Positions 27,968 to 36,845 of a stretch of 64,000 nucleotides of DNA are shown in pieces. The DNA lies in contig NZ_WSQA01000017.1 of NCBI RefSeq assembly GCF_009768885.1, positions 1 to 64,000 on the forward strand. The letters are read 5' to 3'. Below the pieces are notes generated by a model, which saw nothing but the letters and a program-made list of their open reading frames with translations, was not told where the DNA came from and made no database searches. Source of the DNA: Sphingobacterium humi. GTDB taxonomy: Bacteria > Bacteroidota > Bacteroidia > Sphingobacteriales > Sphingobacteriaceae. The stretch's first letter is position 1; every line of letters starts with the position of its first letter. Both the position numbers and the translations under genes were made by a program.

Positions 27968-29866
27968 ATGCGAATTATGAAAAAGAAAATATGGATTATT
28001 AACTGCTTATTGGCAACTTTCTTGTTGAATTCTTGTGATAAGTACCTCGATATTGTGCCTGATAATGTAGCCACACTCGATTATGCATTTAAAGATCGCA
28101 TACGAGCAGAACAGTATTTGTTTACTTGTTATTCATATATGCCTCGACACGGGCTACCCCAATCACCAAGTATGTTTGATGATTATACCTGGTCTAATAG
28201 TGGGGTTGAATGGCTTCCTCAACTTGGGTTTCAATTGTTGCGCGATGGAAATAGGGTAACCTCGCCAATTTTGAATTATTGGAATGGCGAAAATGGAGCA
28301 ACGAATCTTTGGCAGGCAATTCGGGATTGTAATATCTTTTTAAACAAAATAGACGAAGTTCGAGATTTAGATGAGTATGAAAAGAAAAGATGGGCGGCAG
28401 AAGTTAATTTCCTAAAGGCCTATTATCATTTCTTTCTGATGCAAATGTATGGACCTATTCCTGTTGTGGATGAAAATCTTCCAATTGATGCAAACCCCTC
28501 AGATGTGGCAGTTTATAGAGAGCCTATTGATAAGGTTGTAGATTATATAGTTCAAACAATAGACAAAACTATTGATGATTTACCGTTAAAAATCGATCTT
28601 GAAGTTTCGGAATTGGGCAGGATTACCAAACCCATTGCCCTAAGCATGAAAGCGAAAGTATTGCTCACTGCTGCCAGCCCATTGTTTAATGGAAATAAAG
28701 ATTATAGCACCTTCGTAGATAATAAAGGTACTCAATTATTTAATCAAACTGCCGAGGAAGGTAAATGGCAAAAGGCCGCACAAGCTTGTAAGGCAGCGAT
28801 AGATATTTGTCATGAAGCTGGAATTAAACTCTATGAATTCAATAATCAGTCGCTAAATATTTCTGAAACCACTAGGAAGGTGTTAACGGCTGGTCGAGTG
28901 GTTACCGACAAGTGGAACCAGGAGCGGATATGGGGAATTGGACATTATGGAAATAGTCGCATTTTAGAAGAATACACGCTGCCTGCATTGCATGGTGATC
29001 ATGCATCATTTGTGCGCTCTGTAACTGTTCCCACTTTAAAAGCTGTAGAAGAATTTTACACGAAAAATGGCGTGCCGATAGAGGAGGATGTAAACTATGA
29101 TTACGAGGGGCGTTATGAATTAGTGACAACAGGTATAGATCACGATTTGTTATTGCAACAAAACGTGCAGACTATTAATTTACATTTAAATCGTGAATAT
29201 CGTTTTTATGGAAGCCTTGCTGTGGATGCTGGTTTGTGGTTTGGATTAGGGCGATTAAATGAAAAACAACAATGGCCAGTGAACTGCAGATTTGGACAAC
29301 AATCTGGGCGAGTTGGTATAGAGCGCTATTCTATTTCCTCCTATTACATAAAGAAATTAGCGAACATAGAATCTGTTTTTAATGTAAAAACCTACATTGA
29401 AAAACGTTGGGACTTTCCCATTCTTCGATTAGCAGATCTCTATTTAATGTATGCTGAAGCACTTAATGAGTCTTTGCAAACGCCAAACCAGGAAGTCTAT
29501 AAGTATGTAAATGCTATTAGAGAAAGAGCTGGTATTCCTTCTGTAGAGGAGGCTTGGGCCACGCATTCCAAATTTCCAGATAAATATTTATCCAAAGTTG
29601 GTATGCGTGATATTATTAGACGTGAACGGAATATTGAATTGATGTTTGAGGGCCATAGACTATGGGATGCAAGGCGTTGGAAAATAGCGGTGCAGGAGTT
29701 TGGAGAGCCTGTTCAAGGATGGAATATTGAAGAGAAAGAACCGGCGGATTTTTATATGGTTCGAACCATTAATAATTTGAGATATAACCTCAAAGATGTT
29801 TTTTGGCCAATTAAACAAAGTGAATTATCAATCAATAGAAATTTAATTCAAAATATTGGATGGTAA
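27968..29866 (+). CDS. RagB/SusD family nutrient-binding outer membrane lipoprotein (SusD-3)
   Basis: A 632-aa lipoprotein from the start chosen here; the frame is open upstream inside SusC-3, but ATG at 27968 follows the SusC stop by 1 bp and gives a clean signal peptide with lipobox LLNSC (Cys23). It is longer than the average SusD (about 540 aa) because of inserts around residues 260-400. Family signatures are YLDIVPDNVATLDYAFKDR at the N-terminus and RRERNIELMFEGHRLWDARRWK near the end. It binds substrate on the cell surface together with SusC-3. Confidence 0.92.
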   Translation: MRIMKKKIWIINCLLATFLLNSCDKYLDIVPDNVATLDYAFKDRIRAEQYLFTCYSYMPRHGLPQSPSMFDDYTWSNSGVEWLPQLGFQLLRDGNRVTSPILNYWNGENGATNLWQAIRDCNIFLNKIDEVRDLDEYEKKRWAAEVNFLKAYYHFFLMQMYGPIPVVDENLPIDANPSDVAVYREPIDKVVDYIVQTIDKTIDDLPLKIDLEVSELGRITKPIALSMKAKVLLTAASPLFNGNKDYSTFVDNKGTQLFNQTAEEGKWQKAAQACKAAIDICHEAGIKLYEFNNQSLNISETTRKVLTAGRVVTDKWNQERIWGIGHYGNSRILEEYTLPALHGDHASFVRSVTVPTLKAVEEFYTKNGVPIEEDVNYDYEGRYELVTTGIDHDLLLQQNVQTINLHLNREYRFYGSLAVDAGLWFGLGRLNEKQQWPVNCRFGQQSGRVGIERYSISSYYIKKLANIESVFNVKTYIEKRWDFPILRLADLYLMYAEALNESLQTPNQEVYKYVNAIRERAGIPSVEEAWATHSKFPDKYLSKVGMRDIIRRERNIELMFEGHRLWDARRWKIAVQEFGEPVQGWNIEEKEPADFYMVRTINNLRYNLKDVFWPIKQSELSINRNLIQNIGW

Positions 29867-29880
29867 GCAAAATATGAATT

Positions 29881-31080
29881 ATGAAATTAATGAGAATAAC
29901 CATGAGAAATTATCTTATATATCCAATCTTTGGGATGCTATTGCTCAGTGCATGTGTCGATCAGGAAGTTGGACAGTATCCTTTAGATAATGTGGCTCCG
30001 GATAATGTTAAAAATGTGGGGGTTGAAAATTTAAGTGGAGGAGCTATTTTATCATATGACTTGCCGTCTGACGAAGACTTACTTTATGTAAAAGTAATCT
30101 ACCATCTTGATAATGGTGAGCAGGTGGAGCAAAAATCTTCTGCTTATACTAATACTATTTTAATAGAAGGTTTAGGGAAATCGCGTGAACAGGACGTACA
30201 AATTTTGACAGGCGATCGAAGTAAAAACGAGTCTAAACCGATCAATGTTAAAATTAAACCTTTAGACGCACCGATTTATGATGTTTTTTCGAGTATTCAA
30301 ATGTCCAATGATTTTGGTGGAATTCGATTAGTATGGGAAAATGAAAATAAATCAGACGTTGTCATTACGGTAATGCGAAAAGATGAAACGAATAAATTTG
30401 TGGAAATAGACCATATTTATACAAATGCAAAAAACGGAATTTCAAATGTCCGAGGTCAAGAGTCGAAGGATCAAGAGTTTGCGGTATTCGTTCGTGATCG
30501 TTGGCAAAATCGAACAGAAACAAAAGTAGGAAGGTTTTTTCCATTATTTGAAGAGGAATTAGACAAAGGGAAGTTTGCACGTTGGAATCCGCCGGGTCTT
30601 CCATACCAAGATTTGGGCCAAGGTTGGATTTTACAGAATATGTGGAATAAGTCGTTGGCCACTCCTGGGTTTAGTACCCCTACTGGCATGGCAAAACCAA
30701 TGAATATAACCTTTGATTTGGGCCAAACGGCTAAATTAAGCCGCTTTAAAATATTTCAACGTTCAGATGCTGCTCAATTATATACAGGAGCCAATGTAAA
30801 ACGGTTTGAAGTTTGGGGATCTGAACATCCTAATGTAAATCAGGACTTTAGTACTTGGAAAAAACTTGGGGACTTCCTTTCTTATAAACCCAGTGGACTA
30901 CCATTAGGCCAAGTGTCAGAAGAGGATATGGAATATGCCGGACGTAAAGGGGAAGATTATATGGTTGATTTGGAATCTCCAGCAATCCGTTATATTCGAT
31001 TAGTGGTCCATGAAACTTGGGGTTCAACAACCCATACTCAAATTATGGAAGTAAGCTTCTTTGGCCAAATTCAAAAATAA
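29881..31080 (+). CDS. DUF4959/DUF5000-type surface lipoprotein
   Basis: A 399-aa lipoprotein with lipobox LLLSAC (Cys25). From N to C it shows a fibronectin-like region of the DUF4959 type (VAPDNVKNVGVENLSGGAIL), a second beta-sandwich (DAPIYDVFSSIQMSNDFGGIRLVW) and a C-terminal galactose-binding/F5-8-like domain of the DUF5000 type (NITFDLGQTAKLSRFKIFQR, ending YIRLVVHETWGSTTHTQIMEV). Such proteins accompany SusCD pairs in Bacteroidetes and are thought to bind glycans at the surface. No catalytic residues are evident. It starts 14 bp after SusD-3. Confidence 0.82.
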   Translation: MKLMRITMRNYLIYPIFGMLLLSACVDQEVGQYPLDNVAPDNVKNVGVENLSGGAILSYDLPSDEDLLYVKVIYHLDNGEQVEQKSSAYTNTILIEGLGKSREQDVQILTGDRSKNESKPINVKIKPLDAPIYDVFSSIQMSNDFGGIRLVWENENKSDVVITVMRKDETNKFVEIDHIYTNAKNGISNVRGQESKDQEFAVFVRDRWQNRTETKVGRFFPLFEEELDKGKFARWNPPGLPYQDLGQGWILQNMWNKSLATPGFSTPTGMAKPMNITFDLGQTAKLSRFKIFQRSDAAQLYTGANVKRFEVWGSEHPNVNQDFSTWKKLGDFLSYKPSGLPLGQVSEEDMEYAGRKGEDYMVDLESPAIRYIRLVVHETWGSTTHTQIMEVSFFGQIQK

Positions 31081-31103
31081 TAATGCTTATTAATATGATA
31101 ATT

Positions 31104-31802
31104 ATGAGAAGTAATAAAAATTATATAGGTACCTGTTTCGCTTTATTCATTCTTTTATTAACACTTGGATCTTGTTCAAAAATGAATGATCTACATGATA
31201 AATATCTCAAAGATGGAGAACAGGTATATGTAGGTCAGCCTGATTCCGCTAAAGTGATGAGCGGAAATAAAAGAGCATTAATCCGTTATTGGACTTCCGA
31301 CCCCAAGGCCAAGAAAATTCTGTTGTTTTGGAACCTAAAAAAAGACTCCCTGCTTTTAGATATACCAACAAAATCTAGGCTGGAACCAGTTGATGTCATT
31401 GTCGGAAATTTAGAGGAAAATAATTATGCCTTTGAATTGGTTACAACGAATAGTGAGCTGAAGAATAGATCTATTCCATTACCTCTAAACATTAAAGTGT
31501 ATGGTGATTTATTTCAAGCATCACTCCATAATAGGAAAGTAAAAAGTTCTAGTTATTCCACTGTAACTAAAGGACTGACAATTAACTGGCATGGTGCCGT
31601 TGAAAAAAGCGTTGCTGTCGAAATGCAATATGTTGACCTTAATAATAGATCAGTAGATACCTTGATTTCACCTTCTGAAAAATCTAGTATTCTAGGAAGT
31701 TTTAAATCGGGTTTATCTTACAGGACTATTTTCCTTCCTGAAAAGGGAGCCATTGACTCCTTCTACACGGAAAAAGTAGAAGTTCCCATCGTACTTCCTT
31801 AA
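31104..31802 (+). CDS. DUF4998-type lipoprotein
   Basis: A lipoprotein of about 232 aa with lipobox LTLGSC followed by SKMNDLHDKYLKDGEQVYVGQPDSAKV, which matches the start of DUF4998 proteins found at the end of SusC-SusD-DUF5000 operons. The body looks like one or two beta-sandwich modules. The frame is open back to 31017, overlapping the previous gene, but only ATG at 31083, 31095 or 31104 gives a usable signal peptide. It is probably a surface glycan-binding accessory protein and is the last gene before a strong terminator. Confidence 0.8.
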   Translation: MRSNKNYIGTCFALFILLLTLGSCSKMNDLHDKYLKDGEQVYVGQPDSAKVMSGNKRALIRYWTSDPKAKKILLFWNLKKDSLLLDIPTKSRLEPVDVIVGNLEENNYAFELVTTNSELKNRSIPLPLNIKVYGDLFQASLHNRKVKSSSYSTVTKGLTINWHGAVEKSVAVEMQYVDLNNRSVDTLISPSEKSSILGSFKSGLSYRTIFLPEKGAIDSFYTEKVEVPIVLP

Positions 31803-31852
31803 GACTTCATTATTCATAAAAGGAGGTAATTGTTTATCTTTTTTTGATGTGA

Positions 31853-31885
31853 AAAGCCCCGAAATAGTTCGGGGCTTTCCTTTTT
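31853..31885 (+). terminator. Rho-independent terminator after SusC-3 operon
   Basis: AAAGCCCCGAA (31853-31863) pairs with TTCGGGGCTTT (31868-31878) across a 4-nt loop and is followed by CCTTTTT. It ends the plus-strand operon. A weaker A-run on the other side could also let it serve the convergent minus-strand cluster. Confidence 0.88.
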
Positions 31886-31943
31886 CATTTCCATTGCAGA
31901 CCCCTTTCACTCCCCTTTCAAACCCGTATCAATCCCCTTTGCA
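31877..31943. repeat. Tandem 11-nt periodic repeat, consensus NNCCCCTTTCA
   Basis: Six consecutive 11-nt units can be read from 31877: TTCCTTTTTCA, TTTCCATTGCA, GACCCCTTTCA, CTCCCCTTTCA, AACCCGTATCA and ATCCCCTTTGC. The central units are nearly identical at nine positions. The block lies between convergent operons, downstream of the terminator and before the PfkB stop codon. Confidence 0.65.
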
Positions 31944-31987
31944 GTGGGGCTGGATACGGCCTTGAAAAGCTTCAGAAAAAAGCAATG

Positions 31988-33013
31988 CTATTTCCTAAAC
32001 CCGAGTTCTTCTCCCAGCTCAAGGCAGCTTTTTATATCGCTTATCCCGTCCGAGCAAGTAACATCGGCCAGACTAGCGGCAGCCACACATACGCCGAGTT
32101 TCAGCGCCTCTTGCATGGGCCATCCCTCATGCACGGCAAGAAGAATTCCGGCGGCTAGGGCGTCTCCGGCGCCGTTATTTCCCACGATATAGCCTTCCGG
32201 TAGGAATAAGCTCGGTTGAAAGAGGCGGAGGCCATTGCGTTGCGCGGCCCAGACCCCTGCGGGGAAATGGATGATGATCCAATCTTGCACGCCCATGGCG
32301 AAAATATTATCAAACACCTGCATGCATCGGCGTTCCATTTCTTGTTCATCATGCAGCTCCATCAGGTCGATTCCCGCCAGTCTACTGGCTTCAAACTCAT
32401 TTAGAAAGAGGTAATCGACATAAGGTAGGGCACAAGGGACAATGTTGGTAAAGCGATCGCTGTTTTCAGAGACCAGGTCTACGGTAGTAATAAATCCTTG
32501 TTGTTTGGCTTCTTCCAAAATTTCAGAGGCTTGGGTTCGGCCATTACTTTGAATTTCGTCCAGTTTATCCAATAGCAATAGGTAGCCCAGGTGGAATATT
32601 TTTGCTTGCGATTGGTTGAGGTTAAAATGCGACTTCTCGAGCTTGGCATTGGCGCCACGGTGATGGAAGAACGTACGCTTGCCCGATTGTTTTACGGATA
32701 CCACTAAGGTATAGGAGGAAGGAACATCTGGCAGGCTCTTCAATTGATCGCAATTGATACCGGCTTGTTTACAGTCTGCTAAAATCCAGCGGCCGTGAGC
32801 ATCATCACCAACGAGGCCGATGGCCTCCAAGGGGAATGCTGCGCCTAAGCGAACTAAGGCCGATAGGATATTGTAGGCGGAGCCGCCGTTACTCTTATAT
32901 TCATCTAGGATATTGACCAGGGATTGTTCTTCGGGGAATTTGTCGATAAGCTTAACCTCATCTAAAATCCAATTTCCGGCGGCCAAGATGCCCGATCGTT
33001 GCGCTTGCTGCAT
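31988..33013 (-). CDS. PfkB family carbohydrate kinase (regulon B)
   Basis: A 341-aa cytoplasmic kinase of the ribokinase fold and last gene of the GntR-associated minus-strand cluster. It has the N-terminal GNWILDEVKLIDKFPEEQSL and GGSAYNILSALVRLG (substrate side) and the C-terminal NNGAGDALAAGILLA with the GAGD motif and catalytic Asp. An upstream TTG keeps the frame open to 33025, but ATG at 33013 is the natural start. With the aldolase two genes upstream, a phosphorylate-then-cleave route to triose phosphates is plausible. Confidence 0.88.
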   Translation of the reverse strand: MQQAQRSGILAAGNWILDEVKLIDKFPEEQSLVNILDEYKSNGGSAYNILSALVRLGAAFPLEAIGLVGDDAHGRWILADCKQAGINCDQLKSLPDVPSSYTLVVSVKQSGKRTFFHHRGANAKLEKSHFNLNQSQAKIFHLGYLLLLDKLDEIQSNGRTQASEILEEAKQQGFITTVDLVSENSDRFTNIVPCALPYVDYLFLNEFEASRLAGIDLMELHDEQEMERRCMQVFDNIFAMGVQDWIIIHFPAGVWAAQRNGLRLFQPSLFLPEGYIVGNNGAGDALAAGILLAVHEGWPMQEALKLGVCVAAASLADVTCSDGISDIKSCLELGEELGFRK

Positions 33014-33067
33014 ACGTGTTGTCAATTAATAAACGCCTAATTTATTTCTTTTAAATACATGGGATGT

Positions 33068-34213
33068 TTAGCTTGCCACCGTCTGTATGTCTACTGATTT
33101 ACGATCCTGGTGCGATAGGAGGGCGGCATCGAAAATCTCATGGCTGGCCAGTACCTCTTCCAGGGTTACACAGCCAAATCGACCGTCTAATTTCCCCTCC
33201 CGCTCTGCGAAGAAGGCAGCCAGCATCTGCATAAAGGCTTCGGGAAATCCCGGTTCAAAAATACCGCCGGTAATGGTTGGGAAGGGAACTTGAAAGCCGA
33301 GGTCGGTACGTTGCCAAGACTGCTCATTCCCCTGGTTCCAATTAAAGGTCCATAAGGCTTTGGTGTCCTTGGTGCTGTATTTTACACCACCTTCGGTGCC
33401 ATACACCTCAATATACCAGGTGTTGGTTTCGCCGGGCGCCAGGCGTTTCATTTCCAAGGTCATCGGAATGGGCTCATCTCCGTCGCTATGCACCTGTGTG
33501 GTTAAAATAGCATTATTCCAAGTGTCAGCATCGGCCATGCCCCCTTTGCCATCGGGCCGTTTGGTTATTATTTTCTGCAGTTGGGCAAATAGAATCTCCG
33601 GACGCCAACCCAGGCGTAAAGGAATATGGAGAACATGGATACCCAAGTCGCCCATCACACCAATCTGACCACAGTAGGCCGATTGACGCTTCCAGTTTAC
33701 GGGTTTTTGAGGGTTCATATCGCTGGCATGTAAAAAGCCCGCTTTAATCTCTATAATCCGGCCTAAACGACCGCTCTTTACTTCCTCAACTACGCGTTGG
33801 GCACCCGGAAAGAAGGGCATTTCGGAACTACAGCGTGCAAATCGCCCTAATGATTTTGCGGTATTAATGATTTCCTCGGCGGCTTTTAGGTCAATGCCGA
33901 AGGGTTTTTCGCCTAATAAATCTTTGCCGGCTTGCAGAATTTCGATGTACATCGATTTATGCAGGTGATGAGGTACTGCAATGTAAACCACGTCCACCTG
34001 TTCACTATGTATCAGTGTGGTATAATCTGTGGTTAATAGAGAAACGGTTTCAATTTGTTTATACCATTCCAATGCTTGTTCGTTCAGGTCGCAAACTGCG
34101 GTCAGTTGCACCTTTACAGGATAGTTGTTCAAGGTAAACCAACGCCCGAAGGCACTGGCTGCTTCCTTGCCCATTAATCCACCGCCGATAATACCAACAC
34201 GTACTGTTTTCAT
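33068..34213 (-). CDS. Gfo/Idh/MocA family oxidoreductase (regulon B, copy 1)
   Basis: A 381-aa NAD(P)-dependent sugar oxidoreductase. It has an N-terminal Rossmann fold (VRVGIIGGGLMGKEAA), the conserved GEKPFG with the catalytic-region Lys103, and a C-terminal alpha/beta substrate domain (MGDLGIHVLHIPLRLG, where a His of the usual GxHxxD-like region lies). No signal peptide, so cytoplasmic. The family interconverts hydroxyl and keto groups on sugars and cyclitols, often at C3. It sits 5 bp downstream of the aldolase gene. ATG at 34213 is chosen over an upstream TTG. Confidence 0.88.
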   Translation of the reverse strand: MKTVRVGIIGGGLMGKEAASAFGRWFTLNNYPVKVQLTAVCDLNEQALEWYKQIETVSLLTTDYTTLIHSEQVDVVYIAVPHHLHKSMYIEILQAGKDLLGEKPFGIDLKAAEEIINTAKSLGRFARCSSEMPFFPGAQRVVEEVKSGRLGRIIEIKAGFLHASDMNPQKPVNWKRQSAYCGQIGVMGDLGIHVLHIPLRLGWRPEILFAQLQKIITKRPDGKGGMADADTWNNAILTTQVHSDGDEPIPMTLEMKRLAPGETNTWYIEVYGTEGGVKYSTKDTKALWTFNWNQGNEQSWQRTDLGFQVPFPTITGGIFEPGFPEAFMQMLAAFFAEREGKLDGRFGCVTLEEVLASHEIFDAALLSHQDRKSVDIQTVAS

Positions 34214-34218
34214 CAATT

Positions 34219-35049
34219 TTAGCTTAAAAGGTCAATTACTTCTGCTGGTTTTTTGCCTTCATGCACAATGGCCATTAAGGCTTGCGTCATGCCCCCAGGA
34301 TTGGCATGCTGAATCACATTACGCCCATACACAATCCCCTTGACGCCTTGCTGCATCAGCTGATAGGTGCGCTCCAAGATCTCAGCGTCACTTGCTTTAC
34401 CGCCGCCACGTACCAAGACTGGAATCTTGCCGGCAATTTCAACCACACGATGGTATAAGGAAACATCATCGGTCGGATCTGCTTTAATGATATCGGCGCC
34501 GAGTTCAACCCCTTGTCGTACTAAAGGAATGATCTTCTCCGGATCGCCATTCACCATATAGCCTCCGGCTTCGCTATTCGGGCGGAACACCAAAGGTTCT
34601 ACCATCAAGGGAATGCCATAGCGATCTGCTTCTGGTTTTATTTTCAGAATGTTCTGGATACATTGATCGGTTACTTCAGGCTCGTCAGGAATACTGAATA
34701 GATTGACCACCACACAAACCGCATCTAAACGAATGGCCTGTTCAATGGGGTTTTCAATCATCCGGCTAAAGAGCGTCCTTGGCAATTGTTTGCCATAAAC
34801 ATTGGCCACATCGGTACGAAGAACCAAAGAAGGTTTTTCCCGACCAGGAATGGATTGCAGGTAGTCTGCTTGACCAACGGTCAGCTGAATGGCATCGGGA
34901 GCTGCATCGACTAAGATGTCTACCGATTTTTGAACACTTTCGATGCCTTGCAAAAAGCCGTATTCATTAAAAAAACCATGGTCTATGGCCACATCAAAAC
35001 AATGGCCAGACTTACTATTAAAAAGCCTGTTCAGGCGATATGATTTCAT
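34219..35049 (-). CDS. Class I aldolase, FbaB/LsrF-like
   Basis: A 276-aa TIM-barrel aldolase. The N-terminal FDVAIDHGFF resembles the DHG motif of FbaB/LsrF-type class I aldolases, and Lys189 in ADIIKADPTDD is the likely Schiff-base residue; VRGGGKAS and GIVYGRNVI form the phosphate-binding loops. It probably cleaves a phosphorylated keto-sugar made by the cluster's kinase. DeoC-like relatives are an alternative family placement. Cytoplasmic. Confidence 0.82.
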   Translation of the reverse strand: MKSYRLNRLFNSKSGHCFDVAIDHGFFNEYGFLQGIESVQKSVDILVDAAPDAIQLTVGQADYLQSIPGREKPSLVLRTDVANVYGKQLPRTLFSRMIENPIEQAIRLDAVCVVVNLFSIPDEPEVTDQCIQNILKIKPEADRYGIPLMVEPLVFRPNSEAGGYMVNGDPEKIIPLVRQGVELGADIIKADPTDDVSLYHRVVEIAGKIPVLVRGGGKASDAEILERTYQLMQQGVKGIVYGRNVIQHANPGGMTQALMAIVHEGKKPAEVIDLLS

Positions 35050-35085
35050 AGCTTGTATTCATTATAGGTAATAGATTGCGATTGG

Positions 35086-35853
35086 TTAAAAGTCGACATG
35101 GACTAAATCGCCGAGTTCTGCTTGTAAAATATTGTCCTGCGGGAAGGCATGGCCTAGGTGCTGACGGAATCCCTCGCCATAGGCTACCCCGATTTGTTCG
35201 CCCCGATGGGATGAAAAAGCCTTCATGGCAATGATGTACTCATCCATACCATGGTGTTCACGAAGCCAGGTGCGTTGCGAGGCATGGCAGGCTAACATCT
35301 CCTCCTTCATACCGATTTTATCGCTGATATCTACGATCATACCGGGTTTTATCGCTTCGCCAAATTTATCCTTGCCTTCCATGGCATCTAAGTAATAGAG
35401 ATGTGGCGTGTAAAAATAAGGTTCGGCACCTTCGGTTTTTATATTCACAATACCCGCACTAAAACAGGCTGTCTGTACTAATTTGCTGGTCATTTCATGA
35501 TCGACCATATAGCAGGAAGGGCTCATGGTCATCACAATTTGTGGCCTTGTTTTACGAATTAAGGCGATGGTTTTTAATAAGCTCGGTCTGTCGTACAGCA
35601 CAAAGACATCATCGCATTCCAGGCAGTTGTAATTAGCACCCAATAAGCTAGCGGCATCTGCGGCTTCTTGTTTGCGAATCCGGCCAATCTCCTCACGGCT
35701 AAGGGTTGTTGTTCCGCAATCGCCCGGCGTCATGGTGGCCATTTCTATCTGCCAGCCCTTCTCCTTTAATTGGGCTAAGGTACCGGCGCATAGGATTTCA
35801 GCATCATCCGGATGGGCAACTAAGGCTAATATCGTTTTATTCGTATCGTTCAT
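35086..35853 (-). CDS. PIG-L family deacetylase
   Basis: A 255-aa zinc-dependent N-deacetylase of the LmbE/PIG-L family. The metal motif AHPDDAE (His14, Asp16, Asp17) is intact, and a later VDHEMTS supplies the third ligand region. Typical substrates are N-acetylglucosamine conjugates and related N-acyl amino sugars. There is no signal peptide, so it acts in the cytoplasm. Its position directly before the NagB-like gene (8 bp) argues that an N-acetyl amino sugar derivative is deacetylated and then processed at the amino-bearing carbon. Confidence 0.9.
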   Translation of the reverse strand: MNDTNKTILALVAHPDDAEILCAGTLAQLKEKGWQIEMATMTPGDCGTTTLSREEIGRIRKQEAADAASLLGANYNCLECDDVFVLYDRPSLLKTIALIRKTRPQIVMTMSPSCYMVDHEMTSKLVQTACFSAGIVNIKTEGAEPYFYTPHLYYLDAMEGKDKFGEAIKPGMIVDISDKIGMKEEMLACHASQRTWLREHHGMDEYIIAMKAFSSHRGEQIGVAYGEGFRQHLGHAFPQDNILQAELGDLVHVDF

Positions 35854-35861
35854 GTGAAAGG

Positions 35862-36791
35862 TTAGTGCATTTCAGTGTCTACAGATTTAATTGCTTTCCG
35901 GTAGTAATGGAACTCCACATTTGGGTGGTCCGCCAATAAAGACATTGGCACGGCGGTATCCACAATACCTTTGGAAATCATGAAAGCTGTCAATCGCATC
36001 CCAAAGGGGTTGTCATGATTGCCGGCTTGCCAAATGCTAACCCGCTCGGCCTTCCAAGTCTCTACCGGGCCTACGGTGGTCGCTTGCATTGGTACCCCAA
36101 CCACATAGCCACCACCTGAAGTGCGTGCATTTTGCATTAAGGTAATGGGGTGTAAATCGACAATACGGGCACTCAATTGCCGGTATTCTTCGGCGGTTGG
36201 CGGCGCATCGGCATAAGCACCACTGCGCTTCAACGGATCGTTAAAGGCCCAATGTTTGGCATCACCCTGTCCGCCTTGCATGGTTACACAACGAATCTCA
36301 TCAAAACTTTTAGTATACTCGGCCAAGTTAGATGCCAGCGGATAATGAATGTTCTCCTCCGGCATACGTAGTTCGGGCTTGATTTTGTTGAAGAGTAAAT
36401 CACGATTTGCTTTCACAAAAGAAAGAGGATGGGTGTCAGGCACTTCAGTGCCATGTTCATACCATTCATCCATGCCCCAGAAATGGCAGTTTTTCAGGTT
36501 TATTTCTAGGCTATTGACCAATTGAGCTACTAAGGGTAGTTGTTCGGTAGGGCCAATAGGTCCGCAGATACCTGCCGGTGCAGCTGCTGTCGATTGCTTC
36601 CAGGCTTCAATGTATTGCAAGGCCTCGGCCAGGTAAAACTCTTCCAAGGTTTCATGGAATATCACTTTGAATCCCGGGCGGCTCAATTGCAGTAAATCTT
36701 TTTCGCTAAGCTGGGCAGCATCGCGCATAATCTGTTCATCCAAGGTAGTATAATCCCACCAGGTTTCGGCAAGCCTACTTATCTTTCTCAT
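35862..36791 (-). CDS. Glucosamine-6-phosphate deaminase-like protein
   Basis: A 309-aa protein of the NagB/6-phosphogluconolactonase fold. The motif FWGMDEWY (Asp108, Glu109) matches the MDE core, and GGQGDAKHWAFNDP (His180) is the counterpart of the catalytic loop GxGxDGHxAFNEP. Ungapped, the loop has Ala instead of the catalytic Asp and Asp185 instead of Glu; Asp177 may substitute with a shifted loop. An N-terminal extension of about 40 residues precedes the fold. It may deaminate or isomerise a non-standard, perhaps unphosphorylated, amino sugar. It lies between PIG-L and a Gfo/Idh gene. Confidence 0.8.
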   Translation of the reverse strand: MRKISRLAETWWDYTTLDEQIMRDAAQLSEKDLLQLSRPGFKVIFHETLEEFYLAEALQYIEAWKQSTAAAPAGICGPIGPTEQLPLVAQLVNSLEINLKNCHFWGMDEWYEHGTEVPDTHPLSFVKANRDLLFNKIKPELRMPEENIHYPLASNLAEYTKSFDEIRCVTMQGGQGDAKHWAFNDPLKRSGAYADAPPTAEEYRQLSARIVDLHPITLMQNARTSGGGYVVGVPMQATTVGPVETWKAERVSIWQAGNHDNPFGMRLTAFMISKGIVDTAVPMSLLADHPNVEFHYYRKAIKSVDTEMH

Positions 36792-36845
36792 TGCTAAGGG
36801 TTTAAATAGAGGTGTTTATGTTGATTAATATATGCTGTTCTTTGT

